A stretch of DNA of 64,000 nucleotides from Solirubrobacterales bacterium (GCA_016712175.1 JADJRQ010000001.1:558001-622000), one strand, 5' to 3'. Positions 35,974 through 46,288 are shown, counted from the first letter of the stretch. The notes: a model not told the origin generated them from the letters alone. Numbers and translations: made by a program.

Positions 35974-36409
35974 CGGCGGCCTGACCATGCTGATGGGAGA
36001 AATGGTCACCGCCATGCACCTCGACATCCCGGTCAAGCTGATGGTCTTCAACAATTCAACCAGGGGCATGGTCCGTGCCGAGATGGAAGTGGTCGGATAT
36101 ACGCCCTGGGGAGTTGACGTCAAGAACCCGGACTTTGGCGCGGTGGCATCGGCAATCGGCCTTCATGGCGAGCGCGTCGAAGACCCCGACGACATCGATG
36201 GCGCCATTCAACGAGCCCTCGAGCATCCGGGCCCGGCCCTGGTCGATTTCGTGACCGATCCCCGGGCACTGGCAATCCCGCCAGTGGCAACCTTCGAGCA
36301 GGCACGGGGATACGCCCTGACCATGGGCGAGCTCGTATTCGAAGGCAATACAACCGAGCTGCTCGAGACCGTAAAGTCGAATATCCGCGACATCAAGCAG
36401 GCACTTTGA
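35900..36409 (+). CDS. poxB: PoxB-like pyruvate:quinone oxidoreductase, C-terminal TPP-binding part
   Basis: The C-terminal domain of the same enzyme: CGDGGLTMLMGEMVTAMHL and VFNNSTRGMV supply the GDG...NN diphosphate/Mg2+ motif. The ATG at 35900 is the internal Met of MANAMPHAIG and not a true start. Joined with the upstream part the protein is about 579 residues, close to the 572 of E. coli PoxB. The malic enzyme gene begins 40 bases downstream. Confidence 0.87.
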   Translation: MANAMPHAIGASIGTGRQRIAFCGDGGLTMLMGEMVTAMHLDIPVKLMVFNNSTRGMVRAEMEVVGYTPWGVDVKNPDFGAVASAIGLHGERVEDPDDIDGAIQRALEHPGPALVDFVTDPRALAIPPVATFEQARGYALTMGELVFEGNTTELLETVKSNIRDIKQAL

Positions 36410-36449
36410 AGCATCTGAAACTGAACGAAACCAGACGATCGGACAGCAA

Positions 36450-38099
36450 TTGAACCCGCAAGACAAAACCAACCCCGACATCCCCACCGGAATCGACCTG
36501 CTGCGGGAACCGCTTCTCAACAAGTCGACTGCATTCACCGCCGAAGAGCAGGACGAGCTTGGCATCACCGGACTGGTTCCCGACGGAGTTGACACCGAGG
36601 AAAACCAGCTCAGCCGGGTTCACCTCCAGCTGAGTCAGAAGTCAGCCGACATCGATCGCTACGTGTACCTGTCTTCACTCCAGGACAACGACGAGACGCT
36701 CTACTTCAAGACGCTGATGTCTGATCCGGCGCATTTCATGCCGCTGGTCTACACCCCGACCGTCGGCGAGGCCTGCCAGAAGTTCGGCCACATCATGAGG
36801 CGCCCCCGTGGCCTCTACATCTCGATCAAGCAGAAGGGAAGGGTCGCGGAAATCCTCCGGAACTGGCCGGTCGATGACGTTCGCTTCACCGTCGTGACTG
36901 ACGGTGAAAGGATCCTCGGTCTGGGCGACCTGGGCGTCAACGGCATGGGCATCCCGATTGGCAAGCTGGCCCTCTACACGGCCTGTGCCGGCGTGCCACC
37001 CGAAGTTACCCTTCCGATCACCCTGGACGTGGGCACCAACACCGACTCATTGCTCAACGACCCGCTTTACCTCGGTCTCCGCCAGCCCCGGGTGCGTGGC
37101 CAGGAGTACGACGACTTCCTCGAGGAATCCGTCGAAGCGATGGGTGAGGTTTTCCCGAAGTGCTGTATCCAGTTTGAGGACTTCGCCAACATCAACGCAG
37201 TGCCGCTGCTGGCGCGATACAGGGACAGGGTCTGCTGTTACAACGACGACATTCAGGGAACCGCGGCCGTGGCGGTTGCCGGAATCTCAGGCGCTCTGCG
37301 CATGGCAAACAGCTCCTGGAAAGACCAGACGTTCCTCTTCCTCGGCGCCGGCTCGGCCGGAACCGGGATCGCCAACCTGATCACCCTGGCGATGATCGAA
37401 GACGGCGTGCCCGAAGATGAAGCGCGGAAGCGATGCTGGATGCAGGACGTGAACGGTCTGCTGGTCAACAGCCGCGACGACATTGCCGACTTCCAGAAGC
37501 CGTTCGCGCACGACCATGAGCCGATCAGCGACTTTGTCGAATCGATCAAGGCAATCAAGCCAACCGGCATCATCGGCGTCTCCACGGTGCCGAAGCTCTT
37601 CAATCAGAAGGTGATCGAGGCGATGAGTGAGATCAACGAGCAGCCGATCATCTTCCCTTACTCGAATCCGACCTCGCGGTCAGAATGCACGGCCGAAGAG
37701 GCTTACAAGTGGTCCGACGGCAAGGCGATTTTTGCCAGCGGCAGCCCCTTTCCGCCGGTCAAGTACAAGGACCGCACCTTCGTTCCCGGCCAGGGCAACA
37801 ACGTGTACATATTCCCCGCCCTCGGGATGGCGATCTATGCCACCCAGGCCAAGCGGGTCACCGACAAGATGTTCCTTTGCGCCGCGGCCGCGGTGGCCGA
37901 GCAGGTGACTCAGGAGAATCTGGATTCGGGGCTGATCTATCCGCCTCAGTCCTCGATCCTCGTGACTTCTCTGCACGTCGCCAAGAAGGTCGCCGAGTTG
38001 ATTTTCGACAGCGACCTGGCCGGTGTCGATCGCCCCGACGACATCGGTGCCTTCATCGAGGCAGAGGCCTACAAGCCCGACTACCGAAGCTACGTCTGA
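36450..38099 (+). CDS. maeA: NAD-dependent malic enzyme
   Basis: A 549-residue protein of the large (SfcA/MaeA) class. SSLQDNDETLYFKTLMSDPAHFMPLVYTPTVGEAC, the GLGDLGVNGMGIPIGK motif, CIQFEDFANINA, CYNDDIQGTAAV (divalent metal) and FLGAGSAGTGIANLI (NAD) are all present. It oxidatively decarboxylates malate to pyruvate. The only possible start is a TTG at 36450; there is no upstream ATG before the poxB stop. Placed 40 bases after poxB on the same strand, it could supply pyruvate to that quinone-linked enzyme. Confidence 0.93.
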   Translation: MNPQDKTNPDIPTGIDLLREPLLNKSTAFTAEEQDELGITGLVPDGVDTEENQLSRVHLQLSQKSADIDRYVYLSSLQDNDETLYFKTLMSDPAHFMPLVYTPTVGEACQKFGHIMRRPRGLYISIKQKGRVAEILRNWPVDDVRFTVVTDGERILGLGDLGVNGMGIPIGKLALYTACAGVPPEVTLPITLDVGTNTDSLLNDPLYLGLRQPRVRGQEYDDFLEESVEAMGEVFPKCCIQFEDFANINAVPLLARYRDRVCCYNDDIQGTAAVAVAGISGALRMANSSWKDQTFLFLGAGSAGTGIANLITLAMIEDGVPEDEARKRCWMQDVNGLLVNSRDDIADFQKPFAHDHEPISDFVESIKAIKPTGIIGVSTVPKLFNQKVIEAMSEINEQPIIFPYSNPTSRSECTAEEAYKWSDGKAIFASGSPFPPVKYKDRTFVPGQGNNVYIFPALGMAIYATQAKRVTDKMFLCAAAAVAEQVTQENLDSGLIYPPQSSILVTSLHVAKKVAELIFDSDLAGVDRPDDIGAFIEAEAYKPDYRSYV

Positions 38100-39465
38100 T
38101 CGGAGTCCGGGGCCCGCAGCATTGATTCGACGCCGGGTTCGACGGATTCGCCTTCGGCGAGTACCCGGGCGCTTACCTGTCGAAGGGTGATCGTACGCTC
38201 GGACCTCGAGCTGCCGACGAAGGCGCCAAGCCAGCCGAACAGGGCCAGGAAGCGGTTCTTGAAGCCGGTCATGAAAGTCAGGTGGACGAAGGCCCACATC
38301 AGCCAGCCGAGCAGGCCGGCAACCTGGATGCCCTTGAAGTCGACCACCGCCCTGAATCGCGAGACGTAGGCCATGCTGCCGAGGTCGCGGTACTTGAAGG
38401 GCTTCGTTTCGGTCTCTCCCCGGCTTCGCTTCTTGATCGCGGTTGCCGCATGGATACCCGACTGCATCGCCACCTCGGCGACGCCTGGCAGGCCGTCAAG
38501 CGCCATCAGGTCGCCGACCACGAAGACGTCCGGCTGGCCGGGCAACGAGCAGTCCGCTTCGACCTGAACCCTCCCGGCACGATCAATCTCGGCACCCGCG
38601 GCCTCGGCCAGCAGCCTTCCGAGTGGAGATGCCTCGACGCCGGCCGCCCAGACCTTGGTGCGGCAGGCCCATTGCTCCTCACCGTCCGGCCCCTGGAAGG
38701 TGAGGCCCTCGCGATCGATGTCGACCACGCGGCATTGCAGCTTCAGTTCGATGCCGAGCTTTCGCAGCTCATTGGCGGCTTTGCCTGACAGGCGGTTCCC
38801 GAAAGTTGCCAGAACCTCCTCGCCGCCATCAAAGATCCGGACCTTGATATCAGCGGGGTCAAAGTTCCGGAAGTTCTTCTTCATGGCCCGCTGCGACAGT
38901 TCAGCGATCTGGCCGGCCATCTCCACCCCGGTGGGGCCGCCTCCGATCACGGCGAAGTTCAACCAGGCCCTGCGGGCCTCTTCATCTTTTTCGGTTTCCG
39001 CCATTTCAAATGCGCCGAGGATCCGGCCCCGGATCTCCAGCGCGTCGTCAACGGTTTTCATCGACGGCGCGTATCGGTTGAACTGGTCATTGCCGAAGTA
39101 GGAAGCGGTGCATCCGGAAGCCACGATCAGGAAATCGAAGTCGATGTCGATCGCTCCGATCGGACGGACCGCGTGAACCGTCTTCTTCTCCAGGTCGATC
39201 CTGGTCACGTTGGCGAGCTCAACGGTGACGTTGCGGTGATTGCGAAGGACCTGACGCAGGGGCGGCGCGATCTGGCCCTCGAGAGCACCCCGGTCGCCAG
39301 CTGGTAGAGGAGCGGTTGGAACAGGTGGTGGTTGGCCCGGTCGACGAGAGTGATGTCGACGTCGGCGCGCCGGAGGAACCTGGCGGCGAAAAGACCGCCG
39401 AAACCGCCACCGACGATGAGCACACGAGGCCTGCCCTTGGTGGGGGAGTCCACCTCGCTGCTCAT
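38090..39465 (-). CDS. ndh: Type II NADH dehydrogenase-like FAD oxidoreductase (one-base frameshift)
   Basis: Two frames (39465 to about 39280, then to 38090) form one protein of about 458 residues. The FAD motif is RVLIVGGGFGGLFAARFLRR, the NADH motif NFAVIGGGPTGVEMAGQI, and the second FAD motif DVFVVGDLMAL. A missing base near 39279 (TCGAGGGC for TCGGAGGGC on the coding strand) separates the halves; restoring it gives VLSEGQIAPPLRQVLRN. A hydrophobic stretch (VAGLLGWLMWAFVHLTFM) near the C-terminus is the membrane-binding region. It passes electrons from NADH to quinone. It is the last gene of an operon with the FMN glutamate synthase-like and VOC genes. Confidence 0.88.
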
Positions 39466-39496
39466 CACGGTTTCGACATCATGTTCGGCCCCAGGG

Positions 39497-41122
39497 TCAG
39501 GCTGCCGCCGGAGCCGGCGGCTGGTGGTGGAAGGATGCGGGTCCCGCCATGTCCCAGAAACGCTGGAAGCGCTCGGGGGCAGTTCCTTCAAGAAGCGCCG
39601 GGCCCCCCTCAAAGATGCCGTAGATCTCGGAGAACGTGAGTGTCTGCTCCTGACTGACCCGCTTGACCACCTGATGCGGGTTCAATTCCGACGTGTGCTC
39701 GAGACCCATTGCCGCGATCATCTCGGCCAACGCCTCAACCGTGTTTCGATGGTAGTTGTGGACTCGCTCCGACTTGTCGGAAACCACAAGGGCCCTCTGA
39801 AGGCCGGGATCCTGAGTAGTGACGCCGACCGGGCACTGGTTCGTGTGGCAGCGCTGGGACTGGATGCACCCGACCGCGAGCATGAAGGCCCTCGCCGAAT
39901 TGCACCAGTCGGCACCGAGCGCCATGGCCTGGGCCATTGCTGCCGCATTGACCAGTTTGCCGCTGGCGCCGAGCTTCAACTGGTCCCTGATCCCCGCGCC
40001 GACGAGGGTGTTGTGGACAAGCATCAAACCTTCGAGAAGTGGAACTCCCAGCGAATCGGAGAATTCAGCCGGCGCTGCGCCGGTACCGCCTTCGCCACCG
40101 TCAACCACGATGAAGTCCGGCACCACGCCGGTTTCCAGCATGGCCTTGACGGTTGACATGAATTCCACCGGATCGCCTATGCAGATTTTGAAGCCGACCG
40201 GCTTGCCACCGGAAAGCTCACGCAACCGGGAGATGAAGTCCATCAGCTCGAGTGGCGTCGAGAATTCCTTGTGGTAGGTCGGAGAAAAGACGTCCTTGCC
40301 CTGGGGGACCAGACGCGCCTCGGCAATCTCCTCGGTGACCTTGGCAGCCGGCAGGATTCCTCCGTGCCCGGGCTTGGCGCCCTGGGAGACCTTGATCTCG
40401 ATCATCTTGACCTGCGGCTCGACCGAATACTTGGCGAAGGCTTCGGGACTGAACTCGCCGTCCTCGGTGCGGCAGCCGAAGTATCCGGTTCCGATCTGCC
40501 AGATCAGGTCCCCTCCGGCCTCCTTGTGGTGGATGGACATGCCGCCCTCGCCGGTATCGTGGGCGAAGTTTCCGTTCTTCGCACCGAGATTCATCGCCCG
40601 GACCGCAGCGCCGCCAAGCGCTCCGAAACTCATCGCCGAGATGTTCAGGACCGACGATGAATACGGCTGCTTGCACTGGGGTCCCCCGACCGTCACCCGC
40701 AGATCCTCTTCGGGGTTCTCGGCCATTGGCCTGGTCGCCATCGAATGGTTCATCCATGTGTATCCATCGGAGTACACGTTCAACTCGGTTCCGAACGGCT
40801 TCTTGTCCTGAACGCTCTTGGCGCGCTGATACATCAGCGAGCGCGCGTCACGACTGAAAGGCCGGCCATCCTCGTCGTTTTCGACCAGATACTGGTGGAG
40901 TTCCGGCCCGGCATCCTCGAGCAGGAAACGCATGTGCCCGATAACCGGGTAGTTCCGCAGGATGCTGTGACGCTTCTGGATGAGGTCCCAGATGCCCACA
41001 AGGACCAACGGAATGAAAATGATCTCGAGCAACAGGAACCAGGGGCTGATCGCAGCCAACCCGGCCACGACCAGTGCCGCGACGACACAGGCCCAGAATA
41101 CTTTCGCTCTGACTTGTTCCAT
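39497..41122 (-). CDS. FMN-binding glutamate synthase-family protein with N-terminal membrane segments
   Basis: A 541-residue protein. Two membrane segments (residues 8-45) precede a glutamate synthase large-subunit-like FMN barrel: LNISAMSFGALGGAAVRAMNLGAKN, GEGGMSIHHKEAGGDLIWQIGTGYFGCR, SQGAKPGHGGILP, VDGGEGGTGAAP and the Cys cluster CIQSQRCHTNQCPVG (3Fe-4S). The glutamine amidotransferase domain and the FAD subunit of true glutamate synthase are absent. The real reaction is uncertain. Its ATG shares a base with the stop codon of the upstream VOC gene (TGATG). It forms an operon with the HPPD-like gene and NDH-2. Confidence 0.87.
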   Translation of the reverse strand: MEQVRAKVFWACVVAALVVAGLAAISPWFLLLEIIFIPLVLVGIWDLIQKRHSILRNYPVIGHMRFLLEDAGPELHQYLVENDEDGRPFSRDARSLMYQRAKSVQDKKPFGTELNVYSDGYTWMNHSMATRPMAENPEEDLRVTVGGPQCKQPYSSSVLNISAMSFGALGGAAVRAMNLGAKNGNFAHDTGEGGMSIHHKEAGGDLIWQIGTGYFGCRTEDGEFSPEAFAKYSVEPQVKMIEIKVSQGAKPGHGGILPAAKVTEEIAEARLVPQGKDVFSPTYHKEFSTPLELMDFISRLRELSGGKPVGFKICIGDPVEFMSTVKAMLETGVVPDFIVVDGGEGGTGAAPAEFSDSLGVPLLEGLMLVHNTLVGAGIRDQLKLGASGKLVNAAAMAQAMALGADWCNSARAFMLAVGCIQSQRCHTNQCPVGVTTQDPGLQRALVVSDKSERVHNYHRNTVEALAEMIAAMGLEHTSELNPHQVVKRVSQEQTLTFSEIYGIFEGGPALLEGTAPERFQRFWDMAGPASFHHQPPAPAAA

Positions 41123-42369
41123 CAGTCGAACACCTGGCCATGCTCGTAGCGCTCATCGGCGCCGGCGGCCGCAGTCAGCGCAGCAACATTGTCACGGGTG
41201 AAGAACCCCTTGTAGCCATGACAGCGCTCGACGTACTCGGTGATCAGCAGCGAGTACCGGGAACTCTTCGAGAAAATCTGCTTGAGGTTCGGATCGTCGA
41301 GGCATTCGCCGACCACATGGGCGAGGAACTCGGTGCCCATGTCGGCCAGGTTCCGCACCACGAAGTCGACGTTCTTCTCGTCAACGACATGACCGTCCTG
41401 TACGGCGTAGGCCATGTGGTGCATTCGCCTGCCGAAGTTCCTGACGAAGTCTTCGGTCGGCATCGGCAGGTTCTCGAACGAATTGACGAACGACGGCGTG
41501 TTATTGGCCGTGAAGACCCGTGCCGGGGACTTCTTGTCGTCGTCGATGTCGGGCCGCCTGGTGACGTTCGTCGACGAGTTCATCTCCTGGATGTTGTAGG
41601 CACCCCAGAAGTAATTGGGCACCATGGTCAGGTACTCGAGGATGGCGTCCTCGCGCTCGCCGGCCAGAACCCTCGTGGCCATGTGGTCAAGTCCCAGCAC
41701 CATGCCGAAAATGCCATGGTCTTTCTGCAACTGATCGGCCTTGTCGATCACGTCCTGCTCATCGGGCGCCAGGATTATCCGTTCGCCGAGTCCGAAAGCA
41801 TCGAGGTCATCGAAGTCGGTGTCGACATATCCGACCCGGTTGTAGGTGAAGTCCGACATCGTCGTGAAGGTCAGGTGATCTGCCGAGAAGAAAGAATTCG
41901 GCGATTCGCCCGGGTATACGAAGCGGATGTTCTGGGGCTCCAGGGTTTCCCGGACGGACTTGACCGATTCGGCCTTGTAGATCTCGCCGATGTAGCGGGC
42001 GTTCGGCTTTTTGCTGGACAACGGGTAGAGCTTGTTCCAGCGGGTGATCTCATCTTCATAGGTGGGAGAGGTCGGCTCGAAGACCAGGAGACGTGGGAAA
42101 TCGGGCGATGACTTCAGTGTGAAGATCCGGTGGGTATCGGTGAGTCGGGCGTCGTAGACGCGGTACGGTCCCATCGCTGCCAGTTCGGCGAGGTAGTTGA
42201 TGCCGTCGCCGTGCTCAACCTGGATCGCCACCCCGGCCATTTCGCCGACCAGGTCATCGAGGCCCGACTTGACCCGGCGATCGTAGATCTGACCCAGGTA
42301 GTCCTCAAAGAACTCCGAATTCTTCTTGTCACCGAGTGGTTCGTAGGTCTGGAGATCCATCTTTTTCAT
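41122..42369 (-). CDS. HPPD-like VOC superfamily protein (putative Fe-dependent dioxygenase)
   Basis: A 415-residue protein from the ATG at 42369, preceded by ACAGGAG. I do not recognise a named family with certainty. The C-terminal half resembles 4-hydroxyphenylpyruvate dioxygenase: GLDHMATRVLAGERE, RMHHMAYAVQDG, then LKQIFSKSSRYSLLITEYVER and GFFTRDNVAAL. The three putative metal ligands are His229, His318 and Glu378, spaced as in HPPD. The N-terminal half is a degenerate second VOC unit. Translational coupling to an FMN glutamate synthase-like gene and NDH-2 suggests a redox pathway rather than standard tyrosine breakdown. Substrate unknown. Confidence 0.65.
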   Translation of the reverse strand: MKKMDLQTYEPLGDKKNSEFFEDYLGQIYDRRVKSGLDDLVGEMAGVAIQVEHGDGINYLAELAAMGPYRVYDARLTDTHRIFTLKSSPDFPRLLVFEPTSPTYEDEITRWNKLYPLSSKKPNARYIGEIYKAESVKSVRETLEPQNIRFVYPGESPNSFFSADHLTFTTMSDFTYNRVGYVDTDFDDLDAFGLGERIILAPDEQDVIDKADQLQKDHGIFGMVLGLDHMATRVLAGEREDAILEYLTMVPNYFWGAYNIQEMNSSTNVTRRPDIDDDKKSPARVFTANNTPSFVNSFENLPMPTEDFVRNFGRRMHHMAYAVQDGHVVDEKNVDFVVRNLADMGTEFLAHVVGECLDDPNLKQIFSKSSRYSLLITEYVERCHGYKGFFTRDNVAALTAAAGADERYEHGQVFD

Positions 42370-42570
42370 GCTCCTGTCTTTTTGCTGTGGAATTTCAAGT
42401 TGTCTCCTGTTCACTGGCGGTCGGTGTGTCGCCGTCAGGAAGCCAGGAAGTACGCCGCCACCGGTATGCAAGAGGTTAGTGGTGGCAAGAATCTCCACGT
42501 CACCCGAATGAGATGAAAACCAACGACGGCCGGGTCAACCGCAAGGTCCGTTCACGGAGCTGCTTTCGTG

Positions 42571-44470
42571 CTATTCGGGCGACTTTGCGGAACGAGGCCC
42601 CTGGTGGTCGATCAGTCCATTTTCGACACCGATACGGACCGCTTCGGTGCGGGTCCTCGCGCCGAGCTTTCTGTAGATCGCGGCTGCCTGTGATTTGACT
42701 GTGTTGCGGGAGAGGTGAAGCGAATCGGCGATCTCCTGAAATGAAAAGTGAGTCGGCAAATACTGGAGGGTGCGGAGCTCAGAGGCGGTCAGCATGGAAT
42801 CGCCATCGGAAGTCCTGACCTCGCCAGCCGGTTCGAGTTGGATCCTGAGCTCTTCCAGCCACCCCGTGATCACGGGAGCTGCCCGGCTGGCAGATTCACG
42901 CAGGCTGACTCTGGCACCTTCGGAATCACCCTCCAGAAAGGTTGCCGCGCCGTGATACATGAGACAGGGAGTCTGCCAGGGACTGTTCCCGTCAATCAGT
43001 TCGGCCGCCCGGGTGGAATCGGCAGCCATTTGGGTGAGCCCGGCGTCTCCCCTCGTCGCTTCCAGTAGCAACACATCGCCCTCGACGCTGAGAGCCGCTT
43101 TGTCACCCGCCTCCACCAGCTCGCGCAACAAGCGGGAATTCCGCATGGCAACTTGCATTTCCCCTGGTTATGGCGACATGAGCCTCGGTAAGCATCAGGT
43201 GAGGCGACTCGCCGGCACCCAACTTCTCCGACCTCTCCACCAGGTCCGAAAGTGTTGCCGACCTGCCACGACTCAGCATCTCCGGCACCGATCGCCAGAT
43301 CATCTCACCGGCGAAGCCGAAATCGCCCGAAGCCACAGCATGCCCGGCGGCGCCGGCCATGTCTCCCGGGGACTCGAACCACTGGCTGGCCCGGCGGTGG
43401 AGAATCGATTCAGCATCAGGATCGATCCGTCGCAGTTCAGCCGTCAACATGTCGGAGAACAGGTGGTGACACCTGAATCGGCTGCCGGTCCGATCAAGTG
43501 GCAGTAAAAGCATGTTTTCCTGTGCCAGTTCGGTCAGCAGTCCGGCCGATCCCCGGCGCTCGAGAACGTAGTCGAGCTTCGGACCGTCAACTTCATTCAG
43601 AATTGAGCCACGGACAAGAAGGTCAACCTCGTCGGCTGAGAGCGTGCCAAGAAACTCCTGGTTGAAGTACTCAACCATGACCCGATCGTCTCCGGAGAAG
43701 CTTTCGATGGCCGCTGCCGGATCATCGCTTTCGGCAAGCACAATTCCCGCCAGGTAAAGGGCCGCGGGCCAGCCTTCGGACCTGGAGAAAATCAACTCAA
43801 ACTGTGGGTCTGTCGGGTTGAGATCGGTGCCGGCGAGCAGGGCCCTGCTTTCCTTGCGGGTCATCGCAAGGTCGCCCGGCCCGATCTCGAGAAGGCCCCG
43901 GCTGGCGCGAATCCTGGCCAAAGCCAACGGAGGATGAGACCGGGTGCCGACTGCCATTTGCGAGCCCTGCGGCAGGCTGGCGAGGATTGCGTCCAGAACT
44001 TCCAGACAATCTGGCTCGTCAACCATGAACAGGTCGTCGATTACGAGGACGAACCGGGGTTCGATCGCCGCCACCGCGTTCTGGAGCAACGAAAGCACCA
44101 CTGAGTGATCCGGAGTGGGTGCCCTCAATGACAGGAGGATCCCCGGGTCGATCGGTGTCACCTGGCCAAGAGCCTCGACGATTGCCGCCACGAAAACCGC
44201 CGGGTCCCGATGCCATCGCCTGCAGGTGAACCAGGCAAACTGCCTCGGGTCAGCGAGATCCCACTCGGCTAGGGTCGTGGTCTTGGAGTAACCGCCCGGA
44301 GCCTCCAGCAGCACCAAGGGCTGGTCAACCGAGGTGAGAAGGCGATCTCTCAGCCGCGGTCTCGCAACAAGTCCCTTTCCAGCCACCGATCCAACAATGG
44401 CCGGCCTGTTGCTATGGACCTTGTCGACGGTAGGAATCAGGCCCCCGGCCGCCTCTGGTGTTGTCTCCAC
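42571..44470 (-). CDS. MalT/LuxR-type ATPase transcription regulator (one-base frameshift)
   Basis: Two frames (44470 to about 43155, then to 42571) restore to about 633 residues. The N-terminus has a STAND-type NTPase domain with a P-loop-like LLEAPGGYSKTTTLAEW and a Walker-B VLVIDDLFMVDE. A helical middle region follows, and the C-terminus is a LuxR helix-turn-helix (LTASELRTLQYLPTHFSFQEIADSLHLSRNTVKSQ). A base missing near 43152 separates TRGNA from VAMRNSRLLREL. It is shorter than MalT (about 900). The P-loop has Ser where Gly normally precedes Lys. It lies between an MFS exporter and the VOC-GltS-Ndh operon and may control either. Confidence 0.8.
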
Positions 44471-44480
44471 CCAGCAAAAA

Positions 44481-44501
44481 TATCACCTATTCCGCGTGAT
44501 A
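44481..44501. promoter_or_regulatory. Inverted repeat upstream of the LuxR-type regulator
   Basis: TATCAC (44481-44486) and GTGATA (44496-44501) form a 6-base inverted repeat with 9 bases between, 11-31 bases upstream of the regulator start in the 49-base gap after the MFS gene. It may be an operator; this is inferred from position only. Confidence 0.3.
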
Positions 44502-44519
44502 CAGCCAGCCTCGGGTCGT

Positions 44520-46124
44520 TCAGGCATCCTCGGCTGCGTACTCAGACAGCAGCTTCTGTTCCTGCGCATGCTTCGGAAACAGGAAGAAGACGAGGGTGGC
44601 ACCGATCAGGATCGCGATGACACCGGCCAGGTAGGCTTCGTCGGCGCCGTTGAGAAAAGCCACCTTGGCACCGGCGATGATCTTGTCGCTGTACTCCGCG
44701 GGGTACCCCGAAGCGGTAGTGGCAGCGCTGCCGAAGGATTTCTGGAGTTCGGATTCGACTTGATTGGAGATCTTGTCGGCGTTGGGGGAAGCGCTGACCT
44801 GGCTGGCGACGGAACTGGCGTAGCCGGCGGTGAGCAACACCCCGAGAATCGACTGCATGATCGCTCCACCCAGATCACGTTGGAGGTCGGCAGTACCCGA
44901 AGCCATGCCGGCTCGGCGTACCGGCACCGCGCTAGTCAACGAGTGTGAAGCCGGAGTGCCGGCAAAGCCGACTCCCAGGCCGACAAGTGCGTAACCGAGG
45001 CCCACGCGCCAATAGGCAGCGCCGTCATCCCAGAGCAGCAACATGGCGAGGAAGCCGAGCAGACAGAAGCTGTAGCCGAGCAGCAGCGTAAAGCGGGAAC
45101 CCCGGGACTCAACAAGCTTGGCCGACCGCGGCGCGGCGATGACCATCATCACGACGGCCGGCAGGATCGCCGCCCCTGATTCCAGGGGCGAGTAGCCGAG
45201 CACGTTCTGCAGGAACTGTTGCCCGATGAACATTGCTCCCATCAATGAGCCGAAGACGATCATCCCGGCCAGCGCGGCCACCCAGAAGGTGCGCCTGCCG
45301 GCCACGTGCAATTCGTAGAGGGGATTTCGTGCTCGTCGCTGTCTGACAACGAAGGCGGCAATCCCGGCAAGCCCGATCAGACCGAGCCCGATCGCGGCCG
45401 CCCCGGCGCTCGGCACCGCCGCGAAGTTGATCCCCAGGATGATGCCGGCGACCATGACGACCGAGAGGATGCCGCCGAGATTGTCGACCGGCTCGGTCGC
45501 TTCGTTTACATGCGAGGGGACAAACTTGATCGCCATGACCAGCGCAACCAGGGCGAGCGGAATCGTGATCAGAAAGACCGAACCCCAGTCGAAATGTTCA
45601 AGCAGCGCGCCCGAGGCGAGCGGACCGAGCGCCGAGAAGGCACCACCGATGGCTGACCAGAGTGCGATCGACCGGGTGCGTCCCGGACCCGACCACAGGG
45701 CAGTAATCAGGGCCAGGGTGGTCGGGTAGGCCATACCGGAGGCGATGCCGCCGACCAGCCGGGCGATAAAAAGCACCCCGACGCTGGGGGCAAAAGCCGC
45801 GAGCAAGGAGATGGGGATGGCCAGGCCGGTGCCGAGCACCAGCATCATCTTGCGCCCGTAGCGGTCGCCGAGAGCACCCAGATACAGAACCGATGTGGCA
45901 AGCCCGAGGGAGTAACCGACGGCGATCAGGTTGAGGCCGGTCTGGCTGGCGTCGAGCCCCTTGCCGATGTCGGGCAGGGCGACATTGGCCACGGCCAGGT
46001 TCAGGTTGGCGACCGCAGCAACCAGGATCAGCGTCGCCAGAATTGCGGTGGCACTCTTTGGGCTGATCGAACTGCCCGCTTCGGACGGGCCTGTTTGCGT
46101 GGTAGCTACGGTTGCGTCAGTCAT
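44520..46124 (-). CDS. MFS transporter, DHA2 (14-helix drug:H+ antiporter) family
   Basis: A 534-residue membrane protein with about 14 helices, starting at the ATG at 46124 (MTDATVATTQTG). LNLIAVGYSLGLATSVLYLGALGDRYGRKMMLV is the MFS motif A region; RLVGGIASGMAYPTTLALI and the long outer loop near residue 460 fit EmrB/QacA-type drug exporters. The open frame extends to 46187 but that part lacks a ribosome site. It probably shares a transcript with the LuxR-type regulator downstream (49-base gap). Substrate unknown. Confidence 0.88.
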   Translation of the reverse strand: MTDATVATTQTGPSEAGSSISPKSATAILATLILVAAVANLNLAVANVALPDIGKGLDASQTGLNLIAVGYSLGLATSVLYLGALGDRYGRKMMLVLGTGLAIPISLLAAFAPSVGVLFIARLVGGIASGMAYPTTLALITALWSGPGRTRSIALWSAIGGAFSALGPLASGALLEHFDWGSVFLITIPLALVALVMAIKFVPSHVNEATEPVDNLGGILSVVMVAGIILGINFAAVPSAGAAAIGLGLIGLAGIAAFVVRQRRARNPLYELHVAGRRTFWVAALAGMIVFGSLMGAMFIGQQFLQNVLGYSPLESGAAILPAVVMMVIAAPRSAKLVESRGSRFTLLLGYSFCLLGFLAMLLLWDDGAAYWRVGLGYALVGLGVGFAGTPASHSLTSAVPVRRAGMASGTADLQRDLGGAIMQSILGVLLTAGYASSVASQVSASPNADKISNQVESELQKSFGSAATTASGYPAEYSDKIIAGAKVAFLNGADEAYLAGVIAILIGATLVFFLFPKHAQEQKLLSEYAAEDA

Positions 46125-46288
46125 CTTTGTCTCAGGTAAGCTATCCGGCCCCGGCGGGGGATACCTCATTCCTTGTAGGTGAATCAAGGGTTACGGCGCT
46201 TAATCCACAGCGAAGATGAGAGCCGGCCGGACTCGGCTTTCCCGGTCAGCTAGAAGGATGGCTGCGGGAAACGGCGTAACAAGGCTAC

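Noticed and set aside
34597..36123. A 508-codon - strand frame
   Set aside because: Antisense to poxB, with no recognisable domain.
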